Below are positions 16,624 through 24,727 of a DNA stretch of 64,000 bases, in pieces (position 1 is the first letter of the stretch; each line of letters opens with the position of its first letter). The translations under genes and the position numbers were made by a program. The stretch spans positions 930,001 through 994,000 of the forward strand of contig CAWBGI010000001.1 of assembly GCA_963788225.1 (NCBI GenBank), given 5' to 3'. This stretch comes from Sulfotelmatobacter sp963788225 (GTDB lineage: Bacteria > Acidobacteriota > Terriglobia > Terriglobales > Acidobacteriaceae). Under the pieces are notes generated by a model that was given only the letters and a program-made list of their open reading frames with translations, was not told where the DNA came from and searched no databases.

Positions 16624-18150
16624 TCATTGCAGAAGGGACTGCCGCACCAGAACGGCGGCCACATCGTCCTGATATTCCACGCGGAATTGATCGCGCAAAG
16701 CGGGCAGCGTGGTCAGCGCCTTCAGCATAGGGGAAGTCCGCTCCAGCAAGATAATCCGGGCGCCGGTGAAAGTTGGATCGGTTTCGAGCCGCTGCGTCCC
16801 TAAACTGACTTTGAAATATCGGTCGGTGATTTCGTCGCCGTACAGATTCACGCGGCTATCAATCGAGACCGGGTACTCGGGCAAATACCATGTCAGGAAC
16901 CCACCCCAATAATAGGCGTTGAAGATAGGACCGGGAAGCCGATTGGCGCGGATAAAATCGCAGGCTTTTACCGGAAAAGCTCGACTAACCTGCTTCATCA
17001 GCGCAGGCGTAGCGGGGAGTCGGAGGATCGCCGCCAGAAACAGCACCGCAGCGAACGCCGCGACCAGTGGCCTTTCCCATTTCCACCGCTGGTTGCGGGT
17101 GTGCGCTTCACCCCGGCGCTGCAAGTCGGCCACAGCGTCAGCGATTACAGCAATGGACACGAGGGTGACGCACCACACATCCCGTTGCACTCGGAAGCCA
17201 AGCACCAGGAAGACAGCCATGGCGCCAAGTTTGAACAAATCCCGCGAGCGCTGCCGTCCCAGCAAAAAGAATGCAGCCATGATTAGCAGCATCAGCACAA
17301 AATGCTGCGGCCGCCGGAAAGCCATGGCCCGCATGTCCTGGAAGTCCTCGAACAACACTTTGCCGTATACAGTCTGGAATGCGCTCCGGAATAGTTGAAG
17401 TGGATAGGGTGTAAGCAGGGTTGCAAAGAGCGACAGTCCAACGATCGCGGAACTTTTAGCCAGCGAATGGGCAGGCGCTGGGCCCTTTACACCAGAGGAG
17501 TGCAATAGAAACCCCATGTCCTCGGCCGCTATATACAAGCCCAGCAAAACCAGTCCAATCAGAAACTGCCCATGCAGGTTGGCCCAAAGAAAAAAAATCA
17601 GCGGCAACCAGTACAGCGGCCGAACATCCCTGCGCCTGCGGCTCTCCAGCAAAAGAAGCAGTTCCACGGCAAAAAACAAAATCGAGAAAAGGATGGGCGC
17701 CGGCGGCAAGTCGACGATGACGTACTGCGCAATGGCGGAAAGTGAGACCGCGCACCAGAAATTTCCGCGCCGTCCCCCGGCTAGCAGAAAAGTCACCACG
17801 GCCAACGCCAGCTTGCAGCTCATGAGCAGGATGGCGAAAACTCTCAACCCCAGCAACCTGTAGCCTACAGCCGTTATAACGTCAAATCCCCAAGTCGTGT
17901 CTACCCAGGGCCGATCGGCATATTGCGAAAACAAACCGCTGCGCGGGGCAGCATGGTTCTGAAGTATCCAGTCTCCCGACCGCAAATGCCACCAAATGTC
18001 CCCGTTCAATAGAGGTGTAAGGGAGAACGATGTGAACCAAGGCGCAGCGGCCAACACTAAGACTAAGGCAAGAACGCGCACCGGGGCAGTGTCGAAAAAT
18101 CTACCTTTCGTGGGCACGGCCAGAATTTTCTCGGTGTTTTCGTTCGGCAT
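16624..18150 (-). CDS. Polytopic membrane protein of the WWHL/DGR family
   Basis: A 508-residue membrane protein paralogous to that at 13715. It has the first-loop motif NGDIWWHLRSGDWILQNH (about 50-67), about eleven helices, and the C-terminal motif WGGFLTWYLPEYPVSIDSR. It lies 72 bp downstream of the multihaem cytochrome gene in the same direction, so it could be the last gene of that operon. This would tie the unknown family to the cytochrome system, for instance through glycosylation of an exported protein. That link is inference. It converges on the tetrahaem gene at 15530 with only a 38-bp gap and no clear terminator. Confidence 0.7.
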   Translation of the reverse strand: MPNENTEKILAVPTKGRFFDTAPVRVLALVLVLAAAPWFTSFSLTPLLNGDIWWHLRSGDWILQNHAAPRSGLFSQYADRPWVDTTWGFDVITAVGYRLLGLRVFAILLMSCKLALAVVTFLLAGGRRGNFWCAVSLSAIAQYVIVDLPPAPILFSILFFAVELLLLLESRRRRDVRPLYWLPLIFFLWANLHGQFLIGLVLLGLYIAAEDMGFLLHSSGVKGPAPAHSLAKSSAIVGLSLFATLLTPYPLQLFRSAFQTVYGKVLFEDFQDMRAMAFRRPQHFVLMLLIMAAFFLLGRQRSRDLFKLGAMAVFLVLGFRVQRDVWCVTLVSIAVIADAVADLQRRGEAHTRNQRWKWERPLVAAFAAVLFLAAILRLPATPALMKQVSRAFPVKACDFIRANRLPGPIFNAYYWGGFLTWYLPEYPVSIDSRVNLYGDEITDRYFKVSLGTQRLETDPTFTGARIILLERTSPMLKALTTLPALRDQFRVEYQDDVAAVLVRQSLLQ

Positions 18151-18222
18151 CGTTCACGGTCTCGCCGCATTTCCCTGCACGAGTTCCCGCTGCCTAGCCT
18201 GCATGCCGGATCTCGCATTCCC

Positions 18223-20232
18223 TCAGTGTTTTTCCTTCGCGGATCCTTTCGTGTTGACGGGAGCTCCAACCGTGCCGTCGGCGTTGTGGTCAACATTGTG
18301 GCACTTGAGAGTGCAGGTACCCGTGCCGCGCGCATAGGAAATGGGCGCTCTCGACTTATCGTTCCCAGCGACCACTCCCAAATCGAAATTCACTAAGCGC
18401 TCTCCAGAAACAGTCGCGGAGGGGCCCCCAATTCCATGAGCCGTATGACAGACGGAACAGGAGAATCCGGCGTTGATGTGCAACGCATGCTTGCTGAAGC
18501 TCACGTTCGACAGGATGTTGGCGAGGTTGTGACACTTGGCGCACAGCGAATACGGGCCATTTGCCCCGGGATCGACGATTGGCGGAAGAAGATTTTGGAT
18601 TGTAGTTCCCGGCCCGGCGGCGGGCGGAAGCCCGGGAGCCACCTGACTGAACTCGTAACGCCGCTCCAGGATATGAGAGAAGCGCGAACCGTGCGGCCCA
18701 CTCGGGCCGGTGCCTCCGAATTCCCTGTTATCGTCGCTGTTGTGGCAGTCGGTGCAGAGAATGCGTGCGTTGATAGAGCGCCCCGGCGTGTGCCCGTCCA
18801 GATTCCACATGTTTTTCAGCAGGCTGGGCTGCGGGTAGGGACTGTTACTGTCATGCATCACAGGATGGCTCGACTTTGCCGTAACCCCGAACTGCGGGAT
18901 CAGGTTCAGCGGGTCCCCGGCGGTTGTCCGCGTCGGCAGGTAGCCAAACACCGGAAGTATTTGTTTGCCCGTACTGGTTCCGTGACAACGGAGGCAGGTT
19001 TCGAATTGATTGGCCGCGGGTGTCACAACGGTGGTGCCGTCAGACGCGTTGATTCCGACTGCCCCGTATTGCGAGCCACGAATGTTCGTCAGGGCAAATG
19101 TAGCCGTCCGGATTGATGCGTGCGGATCATGACAATCGACGCAGGTTGCGTGCCGGTTGTGGTTCAGCACGACACTCTCCTTGGCGGCATGCTGATTGCG
19201 TCCGGTTGGAAAAGGATGGCCGGTCTTGGCGAACTCGGCGAACACATTGGGGATCGCCGGAGAAATGTTGGAACCGCCGTTGTGGCAGTTGATACAGTTC
19301 GCGGTCGTTGGATCCATATTCGGGATTGGCCGAACAGGCCCGCTGAGTAGGGCTGCTGCGCCTGGAGCTTTGTGGGGTACGTGGCAGGACAGGCAAGCGT
19401 TCTTTTTCGCGTCGCCATAAGGTCCCAGTCCTGCCGTCTTGGACACTTTATACGCAGCCTGCTCGTGTGCACTCCGGAACCAGGAGGTGAACGGGTTGAA
19501 GGCGTTGCTCGGTGCGCGCCCTAAACTGCCGATGATTCCGCTCTGGGTTCGAATCGCATGGCCAGCCGCGTTGACGATTTGGTCGGGAACAGATACGTGG
19601 CAAGCCAGGCACAAGGCTGAATTTGCATTGTTCATCACCAGGAAGTCTTGCGCGACCGGGTCAATCGACTGAACGTGCGGTTCGTGACAGCTGGTGCACT
19701 GCACGTTGCCGTTTATCAACTTCACTGCGGGATTGCCGGTCACTCCGCCCGAAACCAGACTCGGAAGCAAATTGGGCGCGCTTTGCAAGGGCAGCTTGAA
19801 ATTGAAAGGATGCACACCCTCCAGGTTCGTTCCAAACACGTCCTGGCTATTCATGGAGCCGCTCATTTTAATAGCGCCGTAGGGCGAGGTTTGCCCAGGC
19901 GCCACCGTGCCGTCATGGCAGCTCAGACATAGATTGCTGGCGGAACCGAGCGGAGGCTCCTGTACCTGGTTCACCATGGACGGATTCGAATACAGCGTGT
20001 AATTAGTAACAGTTGACAGCTTCTGGCTCCACAGAGGGGTCTGGTCGGGGCGCGCGGAATGAGGAGCGTGACAGTACTCGCAGGTGGTCAAGCTACCGGT
20101 AATCGGTGACCGGCCAAAGGGTCCCATATCGTGAATGCCGATTACATCCGTGGTGGGGACCTGCGCCTCGGTCCCAACCGCCGCAATCATCGTCACCATA
20201 ATCAGAGCGCAGAAGAGCGCGAACCGGTTCAA
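18223..20232 (-). CDS. Secreted multihaem cytochrome c, 11 CXXCH plus one CX3CH
   Basis: A 669-residue exported cytochrome with a signal peptide (about 1-24, ending GTEA). Eleven CXXCH motifs are visible: CEYCH, CLSCH, CTSCH, CLACH, CLSCH, CINCH, CVDCH, CLRCH, CTDCH, CAKCH and CSVCH. Near the C-terminus a twelfth, CTLKCH, has three residues between the cysteines. Many are followed by the APH or EPH histidine typical of bis-histidine haems. The gene starts with TTG inside a TTGA overlap with the stop of the NHL gene, and GAAGGGAG precedes it. Placed behind a beta-barrel gene, it may be the periplasmic or outer-face cytochrome of a porin-cytochrome conduit; the partnership is inferred. Confidence 0.9.
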   Translation of the reverse strand: MNRFALFCALIMVTMIAAVGTEAQVPTTDVIGIHDMGPFGRSPITGSLTTCEYCHAPHSARPDQTPLWSQKLSTVTNYTLYSNPSMVNQVQEPPLGSASNLCLSCHDGTVAPGQTSPYGAIKMSGSMNSQDVFGTNLEGVHPFNFKLPLQSAPNLLPSLVSGGVTGNPAVKLINGNVQCTSCHEPHVQSIDPVAQDFLVMNNANSALCLACHVSVPDQIVNAAGHAIRTQSGIIGSLGRAPSNAFNPFTSWFRSAHEQAAYKVSKTAGLGPYGDAKKNACLSCHVPHKAPGAAALLSGPVRPIPNMDPTTANCINCHNGGSNISPAIPNVFAEFAKTGHPFPTGRNQHAAKESVVLNHNRHATCVDCHDPHASIRTATFALTNIRGSQYGAVGINASDGTTVVTPAANQFETCLRCHGTSTGKQILPVFGYLPTRTTAGDPLNLIPQFGVTAKSSHPVMHDSNSPYPQPSLLKNMWNLDGHTPGRSINARILCTDCHNSDDNREFGGTGPSGPHGSRFSHILERRYEFSQVAPGLPPAAGPGTTIQNLLPPIVDPGANGPYSLCAKCHNLANILSNVSFSKHALHINAGFSCSVCHTAHGIGGPSATVSGERLVNFDLGVVAGNDKSRAPISYARGTGTCTLKCHNVDHNADGTVGAPVNTKGSAKEKH

Positions 20233-21290
20233 GGTGTCGCTCCCTTCGCCTGCTTGGCCAGTCCGTAATAGTGAAATATCTGCACGCGTCGGTTAAAAGA
20301 ATCCACCACAAAGATCCGGTCGTTATGATCGATGAATAATCCAGTGGGCAACTGGAACTCCCCCAGCCCCTGTCCTCTTTGTCCGAAGTAGTAAAGCAGG
20401 TGTCCCTCGCGGTCGAAGACCTGCACGATGCCCCACAGCCCGTCCACGACGTACAAATGCCCTTCGGAATCGAATCCAATGCCCTTCGGCCTAAACACGC
20501 TGCCCAGCGAATTGCCAACCTGGCCAACGGTTCCTTGAAATGAACCGTCGCGTCCCAGCAGCTCCACGCGAAAGTTCATCGCATCCACCACCAGCAGACT
20601 GCGATCGTCAAGGCGCAGTTCCGTCGGATAATGGAACTCTCCGTTGCCCGTGCCCTGCTGCCCGATGGTCTGCATCACGCTGCCCTGCATGTCCATCACG
20701 AAAATCTTGTCACGTACGGTATCGGTTACATAGATTCTCTGCGCTGCCGAATCCACCGCGATCCCAGTAGCCCGCTTGAAGTAACCTTCTCCACCCTTCA
20801 AACTGCCCAGCACGCGCCCGAACTTTCCACTGGCTTCGAATACAAAAATCTTCCCCGACTCCGAATCCGTAACATAGATATTGTCCTGGGCGTTGACCGC
20901 CACGCACTGCGGCGCCAGCATCGGATCATGCTCTTTCTCCGCCCGCTCGATGAATTTGTACTTGTGCTGCTCGAAGTCAAAAATATGAACGCCCTTCGCT
21001 CCGGGATCGGTAATGATGGCTCGCCCGCGCGAATCCACGGCAATATCGAAAGGTCGGATCATCTCCCGGTAGTCTGGTTCGCCAGCCACCACGTCCAGAA
21101 CCTTGGTCCAGAATCCGGGTTTGCCCAGCACTTCCTTTTCTGTGCTGAAGCTGCGCTCGTAGGTAAGTTTGCGGCCGCCCTGCAGCAACAGATCGGGGGG
21201 CAGCGGCACCTTCTGCTTCTCTTTACTTTTGCTAGCGGCAAAAAGCGGGGTCAGCGATAGCAGGACAATGCAGGCGGCCATCCTCACCAT
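20229..21290 (-). CDS. NHL-repeat beta-propeller protein
   Basis: A 353-residue exported protein. After a signal peptide (about 1-20) come about six NHL-type blades, for example FDIAVDSRGRAIITDPGAKG and PTGLFIDHNDRIFVVDSFN, giving a six-bladed propeller for protein or ligand binding. I prefer ATG 21290, which gives a clean signal peptide and has CGGAGA upstream, over the GTG 45 bp earlier that would overlap the barrel gene. NHL propellers accompany multihaem cytochrome genes in several metal-reducing bacteria, but their exact function there is not settled. The downstream cytochrome gene overlaps its stop by 4 bp, indicating translational coupling. Confidence 0.85.
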   Translation of the reverse strand: MVRMAACIVLLSLTPLFAASKSKEKQKVPLPPDLLLQGGRKLTYERSFSTEKEVLGKPGFWTKVLDVVAGEPDYREMIRPFDIAVDSRGRAIITDPGAKGVHIFDFEQHKYKFIERAEKEHDPMLAPQCVAVNAQDNIYVTDSESGKIFVFEASGKFGRVLGSLKGGEGYFKRATGIAVDSAAQRIYVTDTVRDKIFVMDMQGSVMQTIGQQGTGNGEFHYPTELRLDDRSLLVVDAMNFRVELLGRDGSFQGTVGQVGNSLGSVFRPKGIGFDSEGHLYVVDGLWGIVQVFDREGHLLYYFGQRGQGLGEFQLPTGLFIDHNDRIFVVDSFNRRVQIFHYYGLAKQAKGATP

Positions 21291-21316
21291 GCCCAAATCT
21301 CCGTTTCCCGGCCAGC

Positions 21317-23167
21317 CTAGAATGCTTTGAACCACCTGGAAATCCCGAAGTAATAGGTCGTCACATTGCTCGGGGCGACGCCGGCGGCGCTGATGCTTTG
21401 CCGAAACTGAACCACCGAGGCATTGAAATACAACTTCCTCAAACGATATTGGAGCATTCCAGTATACAACTCGGTTTCATTGAGCGACGCCAGGCCATTC
21501 CCGGCACCCAGCGTGTAGGAGCCCAGCGTGTTGCTGTTGGCTTTCGCGTATGCCATGGATAGCGTCAGGTTCCGCCGCGGCGAAGTCCCAAAGCTCAGCC
21601 CACGGCTCACCCCGTTGTAAACCACCAGATTGTTGGTAATAATCGGCACCGGCACCGCCACCAGTCCCGTCGGAGTCAGCACTGAAGTCCCGTAGGATTT
21701 CGAATAGTTCGCTGACAGCGTAGTCCGGTGCCAGGATACTCCGGTGTTGATCGCCTCCGAATGGGAGCTGTCCCCTTTCGTTTGCACAAACGCTGTGTGG
21801 CCGCCGCCGCCGGAAAGATTCCACGACAACCCGTCTTTAAACCGGCGATGGACACCGCCGCCATAGCTCATCGCCGATTCCTGGTAGATCGCCAGCAGAG
21901 TCTCGACGTTCTGGTTGTAGTTGTAATTCGCCGACAGTTCCCAATTGCCCACGCGCCGGTTGTAATTTGCGTTCGCCACCAGGCCAGCCCCAACGTTACC
22001 CTGTTTCACTGCGCTGTCGTTCATGCCCAGCGTGACGACCAAGCCCTTGAGTATCCAGCCAAAGTGGCCGCTCACATTAACCCCAAGTTGCGTCAACCCG
22101 AACGACGATCCCCCCAGCCATAATTCCTGGCGGTTCACATAGCCATTAACAAAGATATGAGGCGTGATCGCGTACCCCGTACTCACATTCACTAGCAGTG
22201 AGCGTGATAGAGGAGTCAAGTCAGTCGATAGCAGCGTTCCCCCGGCCGCCAGCACCTGCTCCTCGAAACCGCCATACACGTTGTCGGTATAGGCTGCCGT
22301 CGCAGTGATCGGCAGCCGCCACACCTTGAATCCGAGATTGGCAAACGCATTGTCCGTGGTCCCGTTATTTTTTCCGGTCGTCTCGCCTGAAACGGTGGAC
22401 GTGTAATCGGTCCGGCTGAACCCAATGCCAAAACCGCCCTCCAGAGGAAGCTTATGCCCGGTGCTGACCGAATAAGTATTGGTCGATGTGTTGCTCGACT
22501 CCTGATCGCTGCCTCCCAGCACCCCAATCGAGTTCGTGTCGGAGATCAGGTGCGCGAAGCCTCCGCCCACGTTCCAGCCTCCCAGCCGGTAAGCGCTGTG
22601 GATACCAAAGCTATCGCTCGTGATCCCGGTCTGCGCTGCGCTGCCCGGCAGGTAACTTTCTCCGCTACTCCGGGCAAAGGAAACTCCGACCGAAGGCATT
22701 CCGGGTATCAGTTCGCTCCATCCCACGCCGAAGGTTTTGCTGTTGTCCTTCGTCGTCAACCCAGTTACTCCGGGGATGCCGAATATTCCCGTGCTGTCCC
22801 AGACTTGCCCCACGCTGATGCTGCCGGGAAAGTTGCTGCCGGAGAACAGATTGACGCTCCCCGTGTAGCCACCCGTATCGAACACGGAGGCTCCATCCGC
22901 ATTGGCCTGCGCCCGCGTGTAATACGGCTGCACGGTAAAAGAAAGAAAGTTGGGATTGTAGAAAGAACCATTCAGCGTGGCATTGCCTCCGAGTCCCAGT
23001 CCGTGGCTCGATCCTCCCGGGTGACTGATGTCGCCGCCGTAGCCCGCTTCCAGATCGCCGGCAAGCCCCATTTTCACGCCTTCCACTTCTATCTGCGCGG
23101 CTGCCGGCACGACCCAGAGCAGCATCAGGAGTAGGGCATAAACCGGAATTTGTCGGAAGCTGTACAC
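21317..23167 (-). CDS. Outer-membrane beta-barrel protein (porin-like)
   Basis: A 616-residue protein with a signal peptide (about 1-24, ending VPAAAQ). Many amphipathic strands follow, rich in aromatic, Gly, Asn and Ser residues, and the protein ends in a terminal phenylalanine (RWFKAF), the usual outer-membrane insertion signal. Strand pairs such as NYNRRVGNWELSANYNYN suggest a barrel of about 20 or more strands. There are no CXXCH motifs. Size and context (multihaem cytochrome, PpiC isomerase) fit the barrel of a porin-cytochrome conduit, though no sequence match to MtrB or PioB can be claimed. The start is GTG with GGAGAGA upstream, 22 bp after the isomerase gene. Confidence 0.85.
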   Translation of the reverse strand: MYSFRQIPVYALLLMLLWVVPAAAQIEVEGVKMGLAGDLEAGYGGDISHPGGSSHGLGLGGNATLNGSFYNPNFLSFTVQPYYTRAQANADGASVFDTGGYTGSVNLFSGSNFPGSISVGQVWDSTGIFGIPGVTGLTTKDNSKTFGVGWSELIPGMPSVGVSFARSSGESYLPGSAAQTGITSDSFGIHSAYRLGGWNVGGGFAHLISDTNSIGVLGGSDQESSNTSTNTYSVSTGHKLPLEGGFGIGFSRTDYTSTVSGETTGKNNGTTDNAFANLGFKVWRLPITATAAYTDNVYGGFEEQVLAAGGTLLSTDLTPLSRSLLVNVSTGYAITPHIFVNGYVNRQELWLGGSSFGLTQLGVNVSGHFGWILKGLVVTLGMNDSAVKQGNVGAGLVANANYNRRVGNWELSANYNYNQNVETLLAIYQESAMSYGGGVHRRFKDGLSWNLSGGGGHTAFVQTKGDSSHSEAINTGVSWHRTTLSANYSKSYGTSVLTPTGLVAVPVPIITNNLVVYNGVSRGLSFGTSPRRNLTLSMAYAKANSNTLGSYTLGAGNGLASLNETELYTGMLQYRLRKLYFNASVVQFRQSISAAGVAPSNVTTYYFGISRWFKAF

Positions 23168-23189
23168 ATCTCTCTCCGTATCCCGATCG

Positions 23190-24266
23190 CTAAACCTCTT
23201 CTACCTTCGCGTGTTCTCGAAGCCGCTTGTCCAGATCAGACCGCAGCCGGTCGTACTTGGTCTTCTCCAGATCCTTCATTAGCTTGTCCTTCACTTCTGC
23301 AAACGCCACCTTCCCCGCTGGGATGTGGGCATTCAAACGGAAGAAAAAGTAAAAGCTGCCAATCTGGATCACGTCGCTGATCTGCCCCGGCTGCATGGCC
23401 AGCGCTTTCTTCAACATCACTTCCGGCAACTTCTCGCGTTCCACCAGCTTGTGGTCGCCCAGGTTCACGCGGTAATCGTCTTCCGAAATCTTCTCCGCCA
23501 GCAGCCCGAACTCCTGGAAGCTCTTGGTGGCTTTGGCTTGCTTCCAGGCATCGTCCGTCCGCTTGCGCGCCTGCTCTTTAATGTCGGCGTTAGAGTTCTC
23601 CGCCGGCATGATGGAAATTGTCTGGAATCCGAAAAGCTCGGCATGATGAAACAACTTGGGATTCTTGGCGTAGTAAGCTTGCGCTTCAGCCAGCGTAACC
23701 TTGGAGCGGTCACCCACCTCCAGCTTCAGCAGCGCATCAATCAGCAGCGAGCGGCGCACCTGCTTGCGGAACAGTTTCATGTCACCGTTCAATTCCGTCT
23801 TCAAGTAGGTGTCGAACTCTTCGTCGTTGTTAAACTTGTTGCGGTAGTCGGAAACGGCCTTCTCCAGCTTCGCAGCCGGGATGGTCATCTTGCGCCGCTC
23901 CGCTTCCTGGTACACCAGTTCTTCGTACTCGATCATGGCCAGCGCGCCGCGCCGGATCTCCGGCTCCTGCCCCTTGGGAAATCCATTGTGTACGCGCGCG
24001 TAGGGGAACATAGCCAGCATCTCGCGCAACAGGTCGCGGTCGGTGAGCACAGCGCCGTTAATCGTCACCACCGGCTTGCCAGTCGGGACCATGCTCACAG
24101 TCGGAGCCGCGTCAGCGTCGCCCGGCATAGCCGCTGGCATGGCCGGCACCGCCGTCGGCGTCGCGGCGGGCATTGTAGGGGCATGCGAAGCGACCTGCGC
24201 CAACGCCAGCGTAGGCATGAAAAACAGCGCCGCTGCAACCACCGCAATTAGCTTTGAAAACCTCAT
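23190..24266 (-). CDS. Periplasmic peptidyl-prolyl isomerase, SurA/PpiC-like
   Basis: A 358-residue exported protein. A signal peptide (about 1-23) and an Ala/Pro/Met-rich linker lead to a SurA-type N-terminal chaperone region (about 65-190) and a parvulin-like domain (about 205-325). The best parvulin signature is the segment VNLGDHKLVEREKLPEVMLKKALAMQPGQISDVIQIGSFY, split here as VNLGDHKLVEREKLPEVM and KKALAMQPGQISDVI. It probably helps fold the barrel and cytochromes encoded next to it. It is the first gene of the minus-strand operon; a conserved element about 180-215 bp upstream is shared with the other two minus-strand cytochrome units. Confidence 0.85.
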   Translation of the reverse strand: MRFSKLIAVVAAALFFMPTLALAQVASHAPTMPAATPTAVPAMPAAMPGDADAAPTVSMVPTGKPVVTINGAVLTDRDLLREMLAMFPYARVHNGFPKGQEPEIRRGALAMIEYEELVYQEAERRKMTIPAAKLEKAVSDYRNKFNNDEEFDTYLKTELNGDMKLFRKQVRRSLLIDALLKLEVGDRSKVTLAEAQAYYAKNPKLFHHAELFGFQTISIMPAENSNADIKEQARKRTDDAWKQAKATKSFQEFGLLAEKISEDDYRVNLGDHKLVEREKLPEVMLKKALAMQPGQISDVIQIGSFYFFFRLNAHIPAGKVAFAEVKDKLMKDLEKTKYDRLRSDLDKRLREHAKVEEV

Positions 24267-24446
24267 GATTCACCCCACAATTTGAAAGAACGTCTGCTTA
24301 CTACATGTGCACGAACGTCGCCTTAGTCTTTCGTGCCGGGCAGTTTTCAGAGAATGCTGCAACACATTAAAAACAAATAAGTTATGTGGAAATCGGCGAG
24401 CAGGGCGGGACCCACACGAGTTGCATTTCGCAACAAAATGGGCCTT

Positions 24447-24480
24447 CTCCCACAGCCAAATTGGTGAAATGACACAAAGG
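24447..24480 (-). promoter_or_regulatory. Conserved upstream element, copy A
   Basis: TCCCACAG (24448) is followed after 6 bp by TGGTGAAATGACACAAAGG. The same two blocks occur upstream of the second tetrahaem gene (copy B) and of the 16-haem operon (copy C). Read in the direction of transcription the element is CCTTTGTGTCATTTCACCA, then CTGTGGGA. Its nature (operator or promoter) is unknown. Confidence 0.5.
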
Positions 24481-24653
24481 CAGGGGTCAGGGGTCAGGGG
24501 TCAGGGGGTGGAGCAGGCCTTCTTAGGCCTGCCCAACAGTACTGCTTTAGGAATCGGGCTTTAGCCCCGGAGGTGACGCTCCGTCCAACTCTCAGTGATT
24601 GCTGGAAATGTGCCTTTGACTCTACTGACCCCTAGCCCCTAACCCCTGACCCC
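24481..24653. repeat. Inverted short tandem repeats (GGGGTCA)n ... (TGACCCC)n
   Basis: Three to four GGGGTCA units at 24481-24508 face complementary units (TGACCCCTAGCCCCTAACCC) at 24626-24653. The intervening 117 bp include the dispersed element at 24507-24574. The arms could pair into a long hairpin. A very similar plan occurs at 26136-26262 with different repeat units. The rest of the gap from 24267 to 24727 shows no coding signal. Confidence 0.7.
24507..24574. repeat. Dispersed REP-like element, copy 1
   Basis: This contains GTGGAGCAGGCCTTCTTAGG followed by CCTGC and, 20 bp later, GGAATCGGGCTTTAGCCCC. Both halves are self-complementary (GCAGGCC/GGCCTGC and GGGCT/AGCCC). A second copy occurs at 54171-54240, so this is a dispersed intergenic repeat. 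Confidence 0.75.
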
Positions 24654-24688
24654 TTTCTTTGGGAGGAGTGCAGGCCCAAAAAACAAAA

Positions 24689-24710
24689 GGGGAGAGATTT
24701 CTCTCTCCCC
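24689..24710. terminator. Bidirectional intrinsic terminator
   Basis: GGGGAGAGA pairs with TCTCTCCCC across a 4-base loop. The stem is followed by TCCTTTTT on the plus strand and by CTTTTGTTTTTT on the minus strand. It begins 18 bp downstream of the stop codon of the minus-strand tetrahaem gene, whose transcript it should end. Confidence 0.9.
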
Positions 24711-24727
24711 TCCTTTTTAAAACCAAG

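Noticed and set aside
15725..16627. Long minus-strand open frame opposite the tetrahaem gene (and similar ones opposite other genes)
   Set aside because: It is a mirror of the high-GC coding strand; the plus strand has a signal peptide, haem motifs and a ribosome-binding site.
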